NCBI GenBank assembly: GCA_030532135.1
Contig: JAUNLT010000004.1
Coordinates: 62,001 to 126,000 of the forward strand
Direction: 5' to 3'
Length of the DNA: 64,000 bases
DNA from: Lagierella massiliensis
GTDB taxonomy: Bacteria; Bacillota; Clostridia; Tissierellales; Peptoniphilaceae
Positions 55,743 through 64,000 of this stretch are shown here, one piece after another (the first letter of the stretch is position 1; each line of letters starts with the position of its first letter). Below the pieces are notes generated by a model. That model was not told where the DNA came from and searched no databases. It saw only the letters and a program-made list of their open reading frames with translations. A program made the position numbers and the translations under genes.

Positions 55743-55755
55743 GAACAAATGTTCG
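55743..55755 (+). promoter_or_regulatory. LexA (SOS) box of dinB
   Basis: GAACAAATGTTCG fits the Gram-positive LexA operator CGAACRNRYGTTYC at all but the first base, A instead of C. It lies just after the -10, at the expected transcription start and next to the ribosome binding site, ideal for repression. Confidence 0.88.
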
Positions 55756-55766
55756 GAGATGATATT

Positions 55767-57026
55767 ATGGGTTTAAAAAAAAGAGTAATACTACATAGTG
55801 ATTTAAATTCTTTTTATGCTTCTGTAGAACTTTTGGAATTTCCTCAATACAGAGGAAGGGCGCTTGCAGTTGGTGGAAACAAAGAAGAAAGACATGGAAT
55901 TATTCTAGCTAAAACTCCCGAAGCTAAAGAATTTGGAGTAAATACAGGAGAACCTATATGGAAAGCTTTGAAAAAATGCCCAAATCTTGTAGTTGTTCCC
56001 CCAAATTATGATAAATATCTTTATTATTCAAAAGAAGTTCAAAAAATTTATTATAGTTATACAAATCAAGTTGAACCTTTTGGGATGGATGAGTGTTGGT
56101 TAGATGTAACAGGCTCACAGAAATTATTTGGGTCAGGAGAACAAATAGCAAATAATCTAAGGAAACGGATTAAAGAAGAATTAGGATTAACAGTAAGCAT
56201 AGGAGTTAGTTTTAATAAGGTATTTTCCAAACTAGGGAGTGATTTAAAAAAGCCTGATGCGACTACAATTATTTCAAGAGATAACTTTAAAAATATAGTT
56301 TGGCCACTTCCTTGTAAGGAAATGATAATGGTAGGACCTAAAACATCAATTAAACTCTCGAAAATAGGAATTTATACATTAGGACAACTTGCAAATTCCA
56401 ATGAAAAAATTATTAAAGAGATATTAGGAATAAATGGAATTAGAATAAGAAATTGGGCAAATGGAAAAGATGATTCTAAAGTATCGGATTATTATTACAC
56501 GTCTCCCATTAAAAGTATAGGAAGAGGAATAACAACAGTAGAAGATATGACGGAATTTTCCGATGTAAGATCTGTACTAATGGAGTTATGTCAAGATGTA
56601 TCAAAGAAACTTATAGAAAATGGGTTTTTAGCAACAGGTATAAGTTTGAGTATTAGAGATAATAAATTACAAAAAAAAAGGTATGCTTCAAGACTTAGCT
56701 ATCCTACTTGTTCTTCTATAGAATTAATAAGAACTGCGATGAACCTTTTTAAAGGATATACTTGGAATTATAGTATAAGAGCTATAAAAATAAGAGCAAC
56801 GGATTTAATTAAAGAAAACACAACATATCAAATAACTGCTTTAAGTGATATATACAGTCATGAAAATATGATTAATTTGGAAAATTCCATATATGAAATT
56901 AGAAATAAGTTTGGAGAAAAATCAGTCATTTACTGCAATATGATGTTAAAAAGACTTATTCCTGAAGATAAAAGAGAAACCGTAATAATGCCTTCAAATT
57001 ATATAGCAAAATCTCTAGGAGTTTAA
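55767..57026 (+). CDS. dinB: Y-family translesion DNA polymerase
   Basis: A 419-residue DNA polymerase IV-type enzyme. LHSDLNSFYASVELLE holds the first catalytic Asp, PFGMDECWLDVTG the second acidic pair, and VSIGVSFNKVFSKLGSDLKKPD the finger/thumb motif. HhH and little-finger domains follow. ATG 55767 is preceded by CGGAGATGAT; an upstream TTG at 55707 belongs to the promoter. Regulation by LexA is predicted from the SOS box. It is monocistronic. DinB/UvrX assignment within the family is not settled. Confidence 0.93.
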   Translation: MGLKKRVILHSDLNSFYASVELLEFPQYRGRALAVGGNKEERHGIILAKTPEAKEFGVNTGEPIWKALKKCPNLVVVPPNYDKYLYYSKEVQKIYYSYTNQVEPFGMDECWLDVTGSQKLFGSGEQIANNLRKRIKEELGLTVSIGVSFNKVFSKLGSDLKKPDATTIISRDNFKNIVWPLPCKEMIMVGPKTSIKLSKIGIYTLGQLANSNEKIIKEILGINGIRIRNWANGKDDSKVSDYYYTSPIKSIGRGITTVEDMTEFSDVRSVLMELCQDVSKKLIENGFLATGISLSIRDNKLQKKRYASRLSYPTCSSIELIRTAMNLFKGYTWNYSIRAIKIRATDLIKENTTYQITALSDIYSHENMINLENSIYEIRNKFGEKSVIYCNMMLKRLIPEDKRETVIMPSNYIAKSLGV

Positions 57027-57364
57027 CACAAATAAAAGTATAAATTGATGAGGAATATTGAATAGATTTACGCTTATACTAAACTGAAATAGTAAATTGA
57101 TTGAAAGGTTATATAAAATGCATATTTATTAAATTTAAATTTTCAAATATGTGAATTTAAGAAATTAGAGATATGTTTCAGTTTAAGATAAATATTAATA
57201 AAAAAAGAATATTGATAAGACAAACATAAATTATAAAAATAATTTATTAAAATAAAATAAATAAACTATTTAAATTTATAGAAATAATATAAATGGTTAT
57301 GAGTATTCAATCTTTGAAACAATGAAATATTGATAGACAGGAAAAATATAATCATTATTTTAGA
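57027..57364. other. AT-rich gap after dinB
   Basis: No reading frame has a ribosome binding site. An inverted repeat, AAACTGAAA at 57081-57089 with TTTCAGTTT at 57176-57184, encloses an AT-rich hairpin, and AGTATAA/TTATACT near 57038-57080 may end dinB transcription. Nothing else is recognisable. Confidence 0.4.
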
Positions 57365-57394
57365 TTTACATGATAGAAAAATATTTGTTATAAT
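57365..57394 (+). promoter_or_regulatory. Orphan promoter
   Basis: TTTACA (57365-57370), 18 bases, TATAAT (57389-57394), with TG before it (TGTTATAAT). No gene follows, only a terminator 45 bases later. Confidence 0.65.
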
Positions 57395-57400
57395 ATCTAA

Positions 57401-57462
57401 CTTAGAAAATATAAAATTGCATTTAATAAAAATAAAAGAGCTCTGCATTATAGAGCTTTTTT
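57401..57462 (+). ncRNA. Candidate short RNA between a promoter and a terminator
   Basis: A start predicted near 57401 and a terminator hairpin (AGCTCT at 57439-57444 with AGAGCT at 57452-57457, then TTTTT) would give a transcript of about 62 bases. It has no open frame with a ribosome binding site. It could be a small regulatory RNA or a relic of a lost gene; the hairpin may also serve the minus-strand tRNA operon. Confidence 0.3.
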
Positions 57463-57502
57463 CAAGTGTATAAAATATAAAGAGAATTATAGAATTTAAA
57501 AT

Positions 57503-57534
57503 ATAAAAAAAACCTCTACAGACGTAGAGGTTTT
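57503..57534 (-). terminator. Terminator of the tRNA operon
   Basis: On the minus strand, AAAACCTCTAC-GTCT-GTAGAGGTTTT is a perfect 11-bp stem followed by six T. It directly follows tRNA-Cys. Confidence 0.92.
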
Positions 57535-57607
57535 GGAGGCGACACCCGGATTTGAACCGGGGATAGAGGTGTTGCAGACCTTTGCCTTACCACTTGGCTA
57601 TGTCGCC
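57534..57607 (-). tRNA. tRNA-Cys (anticodon GCA)
   Basis: Minus-strand cloverleaf with acceptor GGCGACA/TGTCGCC, D arm GCC...GGC, anticodon loop CTGCAAC, T arm CCCGGTTCAAATCCGGG, discriminator T and encoded CCA. The top pair of the anticodon stem is an A-C mismatch (positions 27-43). It is the last of three tRNAs in one transcript. Confidence 0.95.
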
Positions 57608-57611
57608 ATAA

Positions 57612-57686
57612 TGGAGCGGAAGACGGGATTCGAACCCGCGACCCTCGCCTTGGCAAGGCGATGCTCTACCACTGAGCCACTTCCGC
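57612..57686 (-). tRNA. tRNA-Gly (anticodon GCC)
   Basis: Minus-strand cloverleaf with acceptor GCGGAAG/CTTCCGC, anticodon stem TCGCC/GGCGA with loop TTGCCAA, T arm with GGTTCGAATCC, discriminator T and encoded CCA. It reads GGC and GGT. Confidence 0.97.
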
Positions 57687-57694
57687 ACACTCTT

Positions 57695-57770
<76 letters not shown>

Positions 57771-58742
57771 AAAATATAATTACAATTAAGTAATAAACTT
57801 GTAAAGAATGTAAAAAAATTATTAATTTAACTAACTACAAACTTTATGATACAATATTTTTGTACAAAAGTCAAATTAAATTATCAAAGAAGTTCTAATG
57901 CTTTTTAAATCGCAAGGTATATCCATATCAACCAAAGATTACAATGAAAATTATATCAGATATGGTAATGATTATGCAATAGCTTTAGACAGAGCATCTC
58001 CATTGATTAAGCAAGAGTATTTAAATTTAACTTGTAATAAATTTGTTGAAAGTATGAGAGATAATTTAGAAAATAAAATTGTAGATTAAAATAAGAATTA
58101 AAAAATCTACTGAATGATACCATGTTTAAAGTGATGAAATCAGAATTTAAATCTAAATTAAAAAATAAAATTTTTTAAACTTCTATAAGTATGGTTAAAT
58201 TTAAAGAAGATAATCTTGAGGTTTACTGTCTTTGATATTGTTCTATTTAGATTAAATGGAAAAACCTTATAAAAAATAAATTATTGTAGAAAAATTTGAT
58301 AATTATATGATTGATAAAGTGAAACAGGTCATAATGAATTTAAAATTACTATAATATGGTCGTTAGGTACATTTGAAATAAAGTTCACACTATTAAATAA
58401 TAGAAGTATGGATAATAAAAATGGTGGATATAGTATTTTAAATACGTCATCAGTTGGCAGATATAATAGTTTTTATGCAAAAGTTATAATATATACGGGT
58501 ATAAAAATAATATTGTGTTCTCATGGTTATGATAAAATTTTTTGAAATTTTTAAAATTATAAGCATTGAGTATTTTATGAAATTTTATCAAAAAGATAAT
58601 TTAAATAAATATTATTAAAAACTAAAAAATAAACCATATAAAGATATGAATTTTAATATTTTTTAAGATTTATTTTTGTTTATGATAGTTCTGTGTTTTT
58701 ATAGAGGTGAGTTAGATAAATCCTTTTATTTTCAATAAAAAA
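57771..58742. other. Gene-poor stretch with possible decayed coding sequence
   Basis: Nearly one kilobase without a convincing gene. A 63-codon frame at 57898-58089 (ATG, poor ribosome binding site) and an open, startless frame at 58318-58545 (75 codons, with FEIKFTLLNNRSMDNKNGGY-like protein composition) are the only coding-looking pieces, broken by many stops between. They may be remnants of one or more lost genes. No known family is recognisable. Confidence 0.35.
58318..58545 (+). pseudogene. Possible gene remnant
   Basis: An open stretch of 75 codons ending in TGA but starting directly after a TAA stop, without an initiation codon until its middle (ATG in NRSMDN). The translated text has alternating hydrophobic and polar residues like a beta-rich protein (TFEIKFTLL, YNSFYAKVIIYTGIKIIL). 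It lies among stop-filled sequence, so if it was coding it is broken now. It could also be chance. Confidence 0.25.
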
Positions 58743-59462
58743 GTGAAGGCTTGTATAGTTAGCTATAAATCTAGTAAAGAGTTTATAGAGATTTTAAACA
58801 AACATAAAATTGAAGTAATTAAGACTATACCTCTTAAAGAAGTTGATAAGCCTATTATAGATCACCCAGATATGGCGATACATCCCATAGATTATTATAC
58901 ATTTGTAGTTTATAATAAACATGCCAAGTACTATAAAGAAAAACTCATGAAATTTAATGTAAGAGTAGTTGAATCATATAATAATATAAATAAAATTTTC
59001 CCAAATGATATAGCACTTAACATAAGTAGGACTAAGGATTTTTATTTTCATAAAAAAGGCTATACTGATAAAAATGTTATACACTATTTAATGGACAAAT
59101 CTAGACCAATTTATACAAATCAAGGTTATAGTAAATGTTCATCATTAATAATAAAACAAAATGTAATAATTACTTGTGACAAAGGCTTATACAATACTTA
59201 CATTAAAAATGGCATTAAAGCATATTTTTTACCTCAAGGAAGTATAGATCTTCCAGGATATAACACTGGGTTTATAGGCGGATGTGGAGGAATGATATCA
59301 AAAAATGAAATTTTATTTTATGGAAATCTAGATAAATATAAATATAGAGAAGAATTAATTGAAATATTGACAAGAGAAAATATTACATATTATTATCCAT
59401 CGGACTGTGACTTTGTAGATAGAGGATCAATAATAGGTGTTTTAGGAGGAATAAATGATTAA
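58743..59462 (+). CDS. DUF6873-like protein of unknown function
   Basis: A 239-residue protein that resembles clostridial DUF6873 proteins, assigned to a guanidino-modifying-enzyme fold; this assignment is from memory of the family and not certain. Notable are IIDHPDMAIHP near residue 38, NISRTKDFYFHKKGY near 97, LPQGSIDLPGYNTGFIGG near 164 and the C-terminal GGCGGM with Cys181, a position where a nucleophile would sit in that fold. The start is GTG without a good ribosome binding site. It overlaps hisS by eight bases. Confidence 0.75.
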   Translation: MKACIVSYKSSKEFIEILNKHKIEVIKTIPLKEVDKPIIDHPDMAIHPIDYYTFVVYNKHAKYYKEKLMKFNVRVVESYNNINKIFPNDIALNISRTKDFYFHKKGYTDKNVIHYLMDKSRPIYTNQGYSKCSSLIIKQNVIITCDKGLYNTYIKNGIKAYFLPQGSIDLPGYNTGFIGGCGGMISKNEILFYGNLDKYKYREELIEILTRENITYYYPSDCDFVDRGSIIGVLGGIND

Positions 59463-60750
59463 ACCAAGTATACTTCCAGGAATGATGGAGTTATTGCCGG
59501 AAGAACAGATAATTTTTAATGAAATAAAAGATACAATAGAAGAGACTTTTAAAAAGTATGGTTTTTTACCTTTAGATACTCCAGTTATGGAGAAACAAGA
59601 AATTCTATTTGCAAAAGGTGGAGGAGAGACTTCTAAACAAGTTTATGCTTTTGAAAAAGGGTCTGCTCAAATTGGTCTTAGATATGATTTAACAGTTCCA
59701 TTGGCTAGATATGTTGCTCAATACTTTAGTGAACTTGTATTTCCGTTTAGAAGATATCATATTGCAAAAGTATATAGAGGGGAAAGAAATCAAAGGGGAA
59801 GATATCGAGAATTTTATCAATGCGATATTGATATAGTTGGTCATGAAAGTCTCTCATTATATAACGATGCAGAAATTCCCGCAGTTATGAATGAAGTTTT
59901 CGTTAAATTAGGATTTGAAAATTTTAAATTTTTATTTAATAATAGGAAACTTTTAAATGGATTTTTTCAATCTTTAGGTTTACAAGACTTTGTTTTTGCT
60001 CTTAGAACAATAGATAAGATAGACAAGATAGGCATAGATAAGGTTGAAGAAGAATTTATTAAATATGGGATTGATAAAGAAGCAATAAAAGATTTGCTGG
60101 ACTTTATAAGTGTGAAAGGAACAAATGAAGAAATAATAAGGTATTTAGAAAATTTAGAAATTTCTGATGAACTATTTCTGCAAGGTCTTGATGAATTAAA
60201 GTCTGTATATGAAAATATGAAATCTTTAGGTATAAAAGATAAAAACATCCAAATACAATTAAGTATAACAAGAGGTCTAGACTACTATACTGGATCTGTT
60301 TACGAGACCGTATTAACAGGGTATGAATCAATAGGATCAATTTGTTCTGGTGGACGCTATGAGGATTTAGCTGCAAACTATTCTAAACAAAAACTCCCAG
60401 GTGTTGGAATGAGCATAGGACTAACTAGACTTTTTTATCAACTTAATGAAGCTAACTTATTAAACAAAATTAAACCTCATATTACAGATTGTCTTATTAT
60501 TCCTATGAAAGGTTTTGAGTCAAAAGGTATTGAATTATTGACAAAACTTAGAAAAAATGATAAAATGGTACAAATCTATTTAGAAGGTGGAAAATTAAAA
60601 AAACAATTTAATTATGCGGATAAATTAAATGTTCCTTATGCTATTGTGATTGGTGAAGAAGAGGTTAGTACTAATACTTACTCTTTAAAAAACATGGAAA
60701 CAGGGGAACAAATAAGAGTAAACTTTGATGAATTAATTAAATATATATAA
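59455..60750 (+). CDS. hisS: Histidyl-tRNA synthetase
   Basis: A 431-residue class II synthetase. GMMELLPEEQ begins the catalytic domain, motif 2 is FRRYHIAKVYRGERNQRGRYREFYQ, the His-specific LDYYTGSVYET follows near residue 278, and motif 3 is LPGVGMSIGLTRL. The anticodon domain from about 340 is normal length. Residue content favours HisS over HisZ because the catalytic Arg motif is complete. It begins in the end of the DUF6873-like gene and is followed by the Thr leader. Confidence 0.95.
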   Translation: MIKPSILPGMMELLPEEQIIFNEIKDTIEETFKKYGFLPLDTPVMEKQEILFAKGGGETSKQVYAFEKGSAQIGLRYDLTVPLARYVAQYFSELVFPFRRYHIAKVYRGERNQRGRYREFYQCDIDIVGHESLSLYNDAEIPAVMNEVFVKLGFENFKFLFNNRKLLNGFFQSLGLQDFVFALRTIDKIDKIGIDKVEEEFIKYGIDKEAIKDLLDFISVKGTNEEIIRYLENLEISDELFLQGLDELKSVYENMKSLGIKDKNIQIQLSITRGLDYYTGSVYETVLTGYESIGSICSGGRYEDLAANYSKQKLPGVGMSIGLTRLFYQLNEANLLNKIKPHITDCLIIPMKGFESKGIELLTKLRKNDKMVQIYLEGGKLKKQFNYADKLNVPYAIVIGEEEVSTNTYSLKNMETGEQIRVNFDELIKYI

Positions 60751-60930
60751 ACTGAGAAGGATCCAAGTAACATTTTTAAACTTTAAGAGATTGGCAACAG
60801 TAGCTGGAAGTTGTCATAAGTAAATGAATTTGTGAATACTAATCTGGAGTGAATGATTTAATGAGTAAAAATTAGGGTGGAACCACGGCTTTTCGTCCCT
60901 ACGTTAGTAGGGAAAGAGAAGCCTTTTTTA
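60751..60930 (+). promoter_or_regulatory. T-box leader controlling thrS
   Basis: The specifier codon is ACT at 60838-60840, ten bases before the end of AATCTGGAGT, the same spacing as in the Val leader. The T-box core AGGGTGGAACCACGG is at 60874-60888, and a stem from GGCTTTTC to GAGAAGCC ends in a T-run. TGGA predicts a T73 tRNA-Thr. Confidence 0.95.
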
Positions 60931-60944
60931 ATTAGGAGGTAAAT

Positions 60945-62849
60945 ATGATAAAAATTACTTTACCTGATAACTCGGTTAAGGAGTATGAATCAGGAATACT
61001 ATTAGGAGATATTGCTAAGGATATATCTATGGGACTTTTTAGATCAGTACTTGGTGGAGTAGTAAATGACAGAATTATGGGACTACAAGAACCAATTAGA
61101 GAAGATAGTTTTGTAAAATTTGTTAAGTTTGATGATGAAGAAGGAAAGAAAATTTTTTGGCATACTTCAGCTCATATAATGGCTTTAGCAGTTCAAAGGC
61201 TATATAAGGACGTTAAATTTGGTATAGGACCAGCTATTGATAATGGATTTTACTATGATTTTGATCTTGAACATAGATTTACTGAAGAAGACCTTCCTAA
61301 AATTGAAGAAGAAATGAAAAAGATTATAAAAGAAGGTCATAAAATGGAAAGATATGAAATGCCTAGAGATGAAGCTATGGCATATTTTAAAGAAAAAGGA
61401 GAAATTTATAAGGTTGACTTAATTGAAAACTTAGCTCCTGATGAAATTATATCTTTTTATAAATTAGGAGAATTTACAGATCTATGTAAAGGACCTCATC
61501 TATATGATATAAAGAAAATAAAAGCTGTTAAACTTATGTCAGTTGCTGGTGCATATTGGAGAGGTGACGAGCATAACAATATGCTTCAAAGAATATATGC
61601 AATAAGTTTTGAGAAACAAAAACAATTAACTGAATATTTAGATTTTATTGAAGAAGCAAAGAAAAGAGACCATAGAAAACTGGGTAAAGAGCTAGATTTG
61701 TTTAGTTTTCAAGAAGAAGGACCAGGTTTTCCATTCTTTCATCCAAATGGAATGGTTGTAAAAAATGAACTTATGAATTTTTGGAGAGAAATTCATAGAA
61801 AAGAAGGATATGGAGAAATTTCAACTCCAATTATATTAAGTGAATCATTGTGGCATCAATCAGGTCATTGGGATCATTATAAAGAGAATATGTATTTCAC
61901 TAAAATAGATGAACAAGATTATGCTGTTAAACCGATGAATTGTCCAGGTTCTATACTTGTTTATAAATCAGATATGCATAGTTATAGAGACTTGCCTTTA
62001 AAGTTAGCAGAGATGGGACTGGTTCATAGACATGAGCTTTCCGGAGCTTTACATGGATTATTCAGAGTTAGATCTTTTACACAAGATGATGCACATATTT
62101 ATATGCTTAAGGAACAAATAAAAGAAGAAGTTTCTAAAGTCATTGATTTATGTGATGATATTTATTCAGTGTTTGGATTTAAATATAATGTTGAATTATC
62201 TACAAGACCAGAAAATTCAATGGGATCAGACGAAGACTGGGACATGGCAATTCAAAGTTTAAAAGAGGCTCTTGATTCTAAAGATTTTGAATATACTGTA
62301 AATGAAGGAGACGGAGCATTTTATGGACCTAAGATAGATTTTCATCTTGAAGATGCAATTGGTAGAACTTGGCAGTGTGGAACTATCCAATTAGACTTTC
62401 AAATGCCTGAAAGATTTGAATTGACTTATATAGATAGTGATGGAGAAAAGAAGAGACCTGTAATGGTTCATAGAGCTATACTGGGCTCTATAGAGAGATT
62501 CTTAGGAATACTAATTGAACATTATGCAGGAAAATTACCAACTTGGTTAGCACCTATTCAAGTAAAGATTTTACCAATCTCAGATAAATTTAATGATTAC
62601 GCTTATGAATTAAATAAAAAGTATACTGAACTAGGTATTAGATCAGAAGTTGATGATAGATCTGAGAAAATAGGATTTAAAATTAGAGAAGCTCAATTGA
62701 AAAAAATACCTTATAGTTTAATAGTTGGAGAAAAGGAAGTTGAAGAAAATACAGTTTCAGTTAGGAAAAGGGATGAAGGAGATAAAGGCTCAATATCTTC
62801 GGAAGATTTTTCAAATATGCTATTAAATGACATAAAATTAAAGAAATAA
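60945..62849 (+). CDS. thrS: Threonyl-tRNA synthetase
   Basis: A 634-residue class II synthetase. The N-terminal TGS domain (ITLPDNSVKEYESG) is followed by the editing domain with HTSAHIMALAV (HxxxH, near residue 72) and CKGPHL. The core carries motif 2 near RHELSGALHGLFRVRSFTQD with zinc ligands Cys in MNCPGS, and a C-terminal anticodon domain. AGGAGG precedes the ATG and the gene is under T-box control. Confidence 0.98.
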   Translation: MIKITLPDNSVKEYESGILLGDIAKDISMGLFRSVLGGVVNDRIMGLQEPIREDSFVKFVKFDDEEGKKIFWHTSAHIMALAVQRLYKDVKFGIGPAIDNGFYYDFDLEHRFTEEDLPKIEEEMKKIIKEGHKMERYEMPRDEAMAYFKEKGEIYKVDLIENLAPDEIISFYKLGEFTDLCKGPHLYDIKKIKAVKLMSVAGAYWRGDEHNNMLQRIYAISFEKQKQLTEYLDFIEEAKKRDHRKLGKELDLFSFQEEGPGFPFFHPNGMVVKNELMNFWREIHRKEGYGEISTPIILSESLWHQSGHWDHYKENMYFTKIDEQDYAVKPMNCPGSILVYKSDMHSYRDLPLKLAEMGLVHRHELSGALHGLFRVRSFTQDDAHIYMLKEQIKEEVSKVIDLCDDIYSVFGFKYNVELSTRPENSMGSDEDWDMAIQSLKEALDSKDFEYTVNEGDGAFYGPKIDFHLEDAIGRTWQCGTIQLDFQMPERFELTYIDSDGEKKRPVMVHRAILGSIERFLGILIEHYAGKLPTWLAPIQVKILPISDKFNDYAYELNKKYTELGIRSEVDDRSEKIGFKIREAQLKKIPYSLIVGEKEVEENTVSVRKRDEGDKGSISSEDFSNMLLNDIKLKK

Positions 62850-62857
62850 ACTAACTA

Positions 62858-62887
62858 AAATTCCCGGTTATATTACCGGGAATTTCA
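62858..62887 (+). terminator. Hairpin after thrS
   Basis: AAATTCCCGGT pairs with ACCGGGAATTT (11 bp, six-base loop). The T-run after it is short, so termination may be partial. Confidence 0.65.
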
Positions 62888-62909
62888 ATTAGAGGATTTT
62901 TAATGCTTT

Positions 62910-62918
62910 TGATATAAT
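62910..62918 (+). promoter_or_regulatory. Extended -10 element for moeA
   Basis: TGATATAAT, an extended -10, about 22 bases before the moeA start; no clear -35. Confidence 0.5.
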
Positions 62919-62940
62919 AAATATTATAAGAAGGTGTAAT

Positions 62941-64000
62941 ATGATAACAGTAAATAAAGCTATTAATAAATTAAAAGAGTATATGCATGAATGTAATGAA
63001 ATTGAAATAGTTCCATTTGATAAAGCTGTTGGATATGTATTAGCAGAAGATGTAGTTTCTAATATTAATGTTCCTGACTTTCCTAAATCGGCAATGGATG
63101 GTTATGCATTTAATCATAAGGACATTACAGAAAATAAAACATTTTCTGTAATAGGTGAAAATGCAGCAGGTAATTTTAATGATTATGAGTATAAGAGTAA
63201 TAGCTGCGTTCGTGTAATGACAGGAGGTTATGTACCTACAGGATATGACTGTGTTATTAAGCAAGAAGATATACAAATACTAGGAAATTTTGTCAAGGTT
63301 CTAAAACCAGTAGAAAAGTTTTTTAATTATTGTCAAGTCGGAGAGGATATAAAAAAGGGACAAATTATCTTAAATAAGGGAGAAGTTATAAATCACAATC
63401 ATGTAGGGATACTTGCAAGCCTAGGATTGGAACAAATAAAAGTATACAGGCCACTAAAAGTTTCTATTGTAGCTACCGGATCTGAGCTTTTAAAACCTGG
63501 GGAAGAACTAATAAAGGGAAAAATTTATTGCTCATCTTTATATATAATCAAATCAATATTAGAAAATTATAAAATAGAAGTCGTTTCAAATAAAATCATA
63601 ACAGATGATATAGATTCTATAAAACAAACAATTATAGAAGAATCTAAAAAGGCTGATATTATTTTAACAACTGGTGGAGTATCCGTAGGGAAATTTGACC
63701 ATATGCCAAAGATTTTTGAAGAACTTGAAGCAGATATACTTTTTAGAAAAGTTTCTATGAAACCTGGGACTCCAGTGACAGCAGGATATTTTAACAACAA
63801 GATTATATTAAGTATGTCAGGAAATCCTTTTGCAACTATGGTGAATTTTCAAGTCTTGTTCTGGCCGATGGTAGAGAAATATTATAATAGTGCTTTTTTT
63901 AAACACGAGATATTTATTAAAATAGTTAAGGACAGTGGTTTAAAACCAAGCAAAATTACAAGATTTATAAGAGCAAAGGCACAAGATGAATATGTAAAGT
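62941..64000 (+). CDS. moeA: MoeA, molybdopterin molybdenumtransferase (cut by window end)
   Basis: An open frame of 353 complete codons that runs off the window without a stop; the family is about 400 residues, so the tail is missing. It inserts molybdate into adenylylated molybdopterin. The diagnostic FPKSAMDGYA is near residue 47, VRVMTGGYVPTGYD near 93, VATGSELLKPGEEL near 179, TTGGVSVGKFDHMP near 243 and the KPGTPV and SGNPFATMV pair near 275. AAGGTG precedes the ATG. Together with modABC it shows the host makes molybdenum cofactor. Confidence 0.96.
   Translation, partial: MITVNKAINKLKEYMHECNEIEIVPFDKAVGYVLAEDVVSNINVPDFPKSAMDGYAFNHKDITENKTFSVIGENAAGNFNDYEYKSNSCVRVMTGGYVPTGYDCVIKQEDIQILGNFVKVLKPVEKFFNYCQVGEDIKKGQIILNKGEVINHNHVGILASLGLEQIKVYRPLKVSIVATGSELLKPGEELIKGKIYCSSLYIIKSILENYKIEVVSNKIITDDIDSIKQTIIEESKKADIILTTGGVSVGKFDHMPKIFEELEADILFRKVSMKPGTPVTAGYFNNKIILSMSGNPFATMVNFQVLFWPMVEKYYNSAFFKHEIFIKIVKDSGLKPSKITRFIRAKAQDEYVK

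Noticed and set aside
55707..55766. Longer N-terminus for dinB from TTG 55707
   Set aside because: The TTG is part of the -35 box, and the codons span the -10 and the LexA box, so they are upstream of transcription start.
57266..57448. A 60-codon minus-strand frame after dinB
   Set aside because: It has no ribosome binding site, is mostly Phe, Ile and Lys, and overlaps the orphan promoter and terminator.
57898..58089. A 63-codon + strand frame
   Set aside because: The ribosome binding site is poor and no family is recognisable. I keep it only as part of a possibly decayed region and do not list it as a gene.

Overview
The window is about 30 percent GC, densely packed and mostly on the + strand. 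Its content points to a low-GC, Gram-positive, fermentative anaerobe of the Firmicutes: T-box leaders before aminoacyl-tRNA synthetase genes, strong GGAGG ribosome binding sites, the prpC-prkC pair with a PASTA kinase, GatCAB amidotransferase, a RqcH-type NFACT protein, a Gram-positive LexA box, and catabolic glutamate dehydrogenase. Gene order and codon use fit Clostridia or Tissierellia such as the Peptoniphilaceae, but the genus is inferred and not proven.

Layout. 1-6892: queA(partial)-tgt-yajC, a terminator, then recJ-rel-dtd and a metallo-beta-lactamase-fold hydrolase. 6889-12296: Val T-box, valS-folC-hpt-methyltransferase. 12300-15853: cold-shock gene, hslO, tRNA-Arg, a small membrane protein and a short UvrD-type helicase on the minus strand. 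15854-16884: one kilobase without a convincing gene but with nested inverted repeats. 16885-20699: nitroreductase, TPR protein and molybdate transporter modABC. 20759-25151: rnr-smpB facing a minus-strand rqcH. 25292-40430: one long co-directional cluster, yicC-gmk-rpoZ-coaBC-priA-def-fmt-Zn protease-rsmB-rlmN-prpC-prkC-rsgA-rpe-thiT-thiN, the same order as the Bacillus ylo region. It continues after minus-strand rpmB with asp23-fakA-recG-rsmD-coaD and a coiled-coil protein. 46540-55704: Gly T-box, glyS, glutaredoxin-like gene, gdhA, ogg, gatCAB, rdgB, phosphodiesterase, folD. 55707-57026: dinB behind a perfect consensus promoter and a LexA box. 57027-58742: gene-poor, holding a possible short RNA, three tRNA genes (Phe, Gly, Cys) on the minus strand and decayed-looking sequence. 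58743-64000: a DUF6873-like gene coupled to hisS, Thr T-box with thrS, and moeA running off the end.

How it fits together. Most of the window is information processing: tRNA charging and modification, start and end of translation (fmt, def, rsgA, smpB, RqcH), stringent response and DNA repair. Charging of three tRNAs is read directly by leader RNAs. Molybdate import (modABC) and molybdopterin metal insertion (moeA) imply a molybdoenzyme elsewhere in the genome. I see no phage, CRISPR array, insertion sequence or defence island. The main unexplained material is the two gene-poor stretches and a few conserved-looking inverted repeats.
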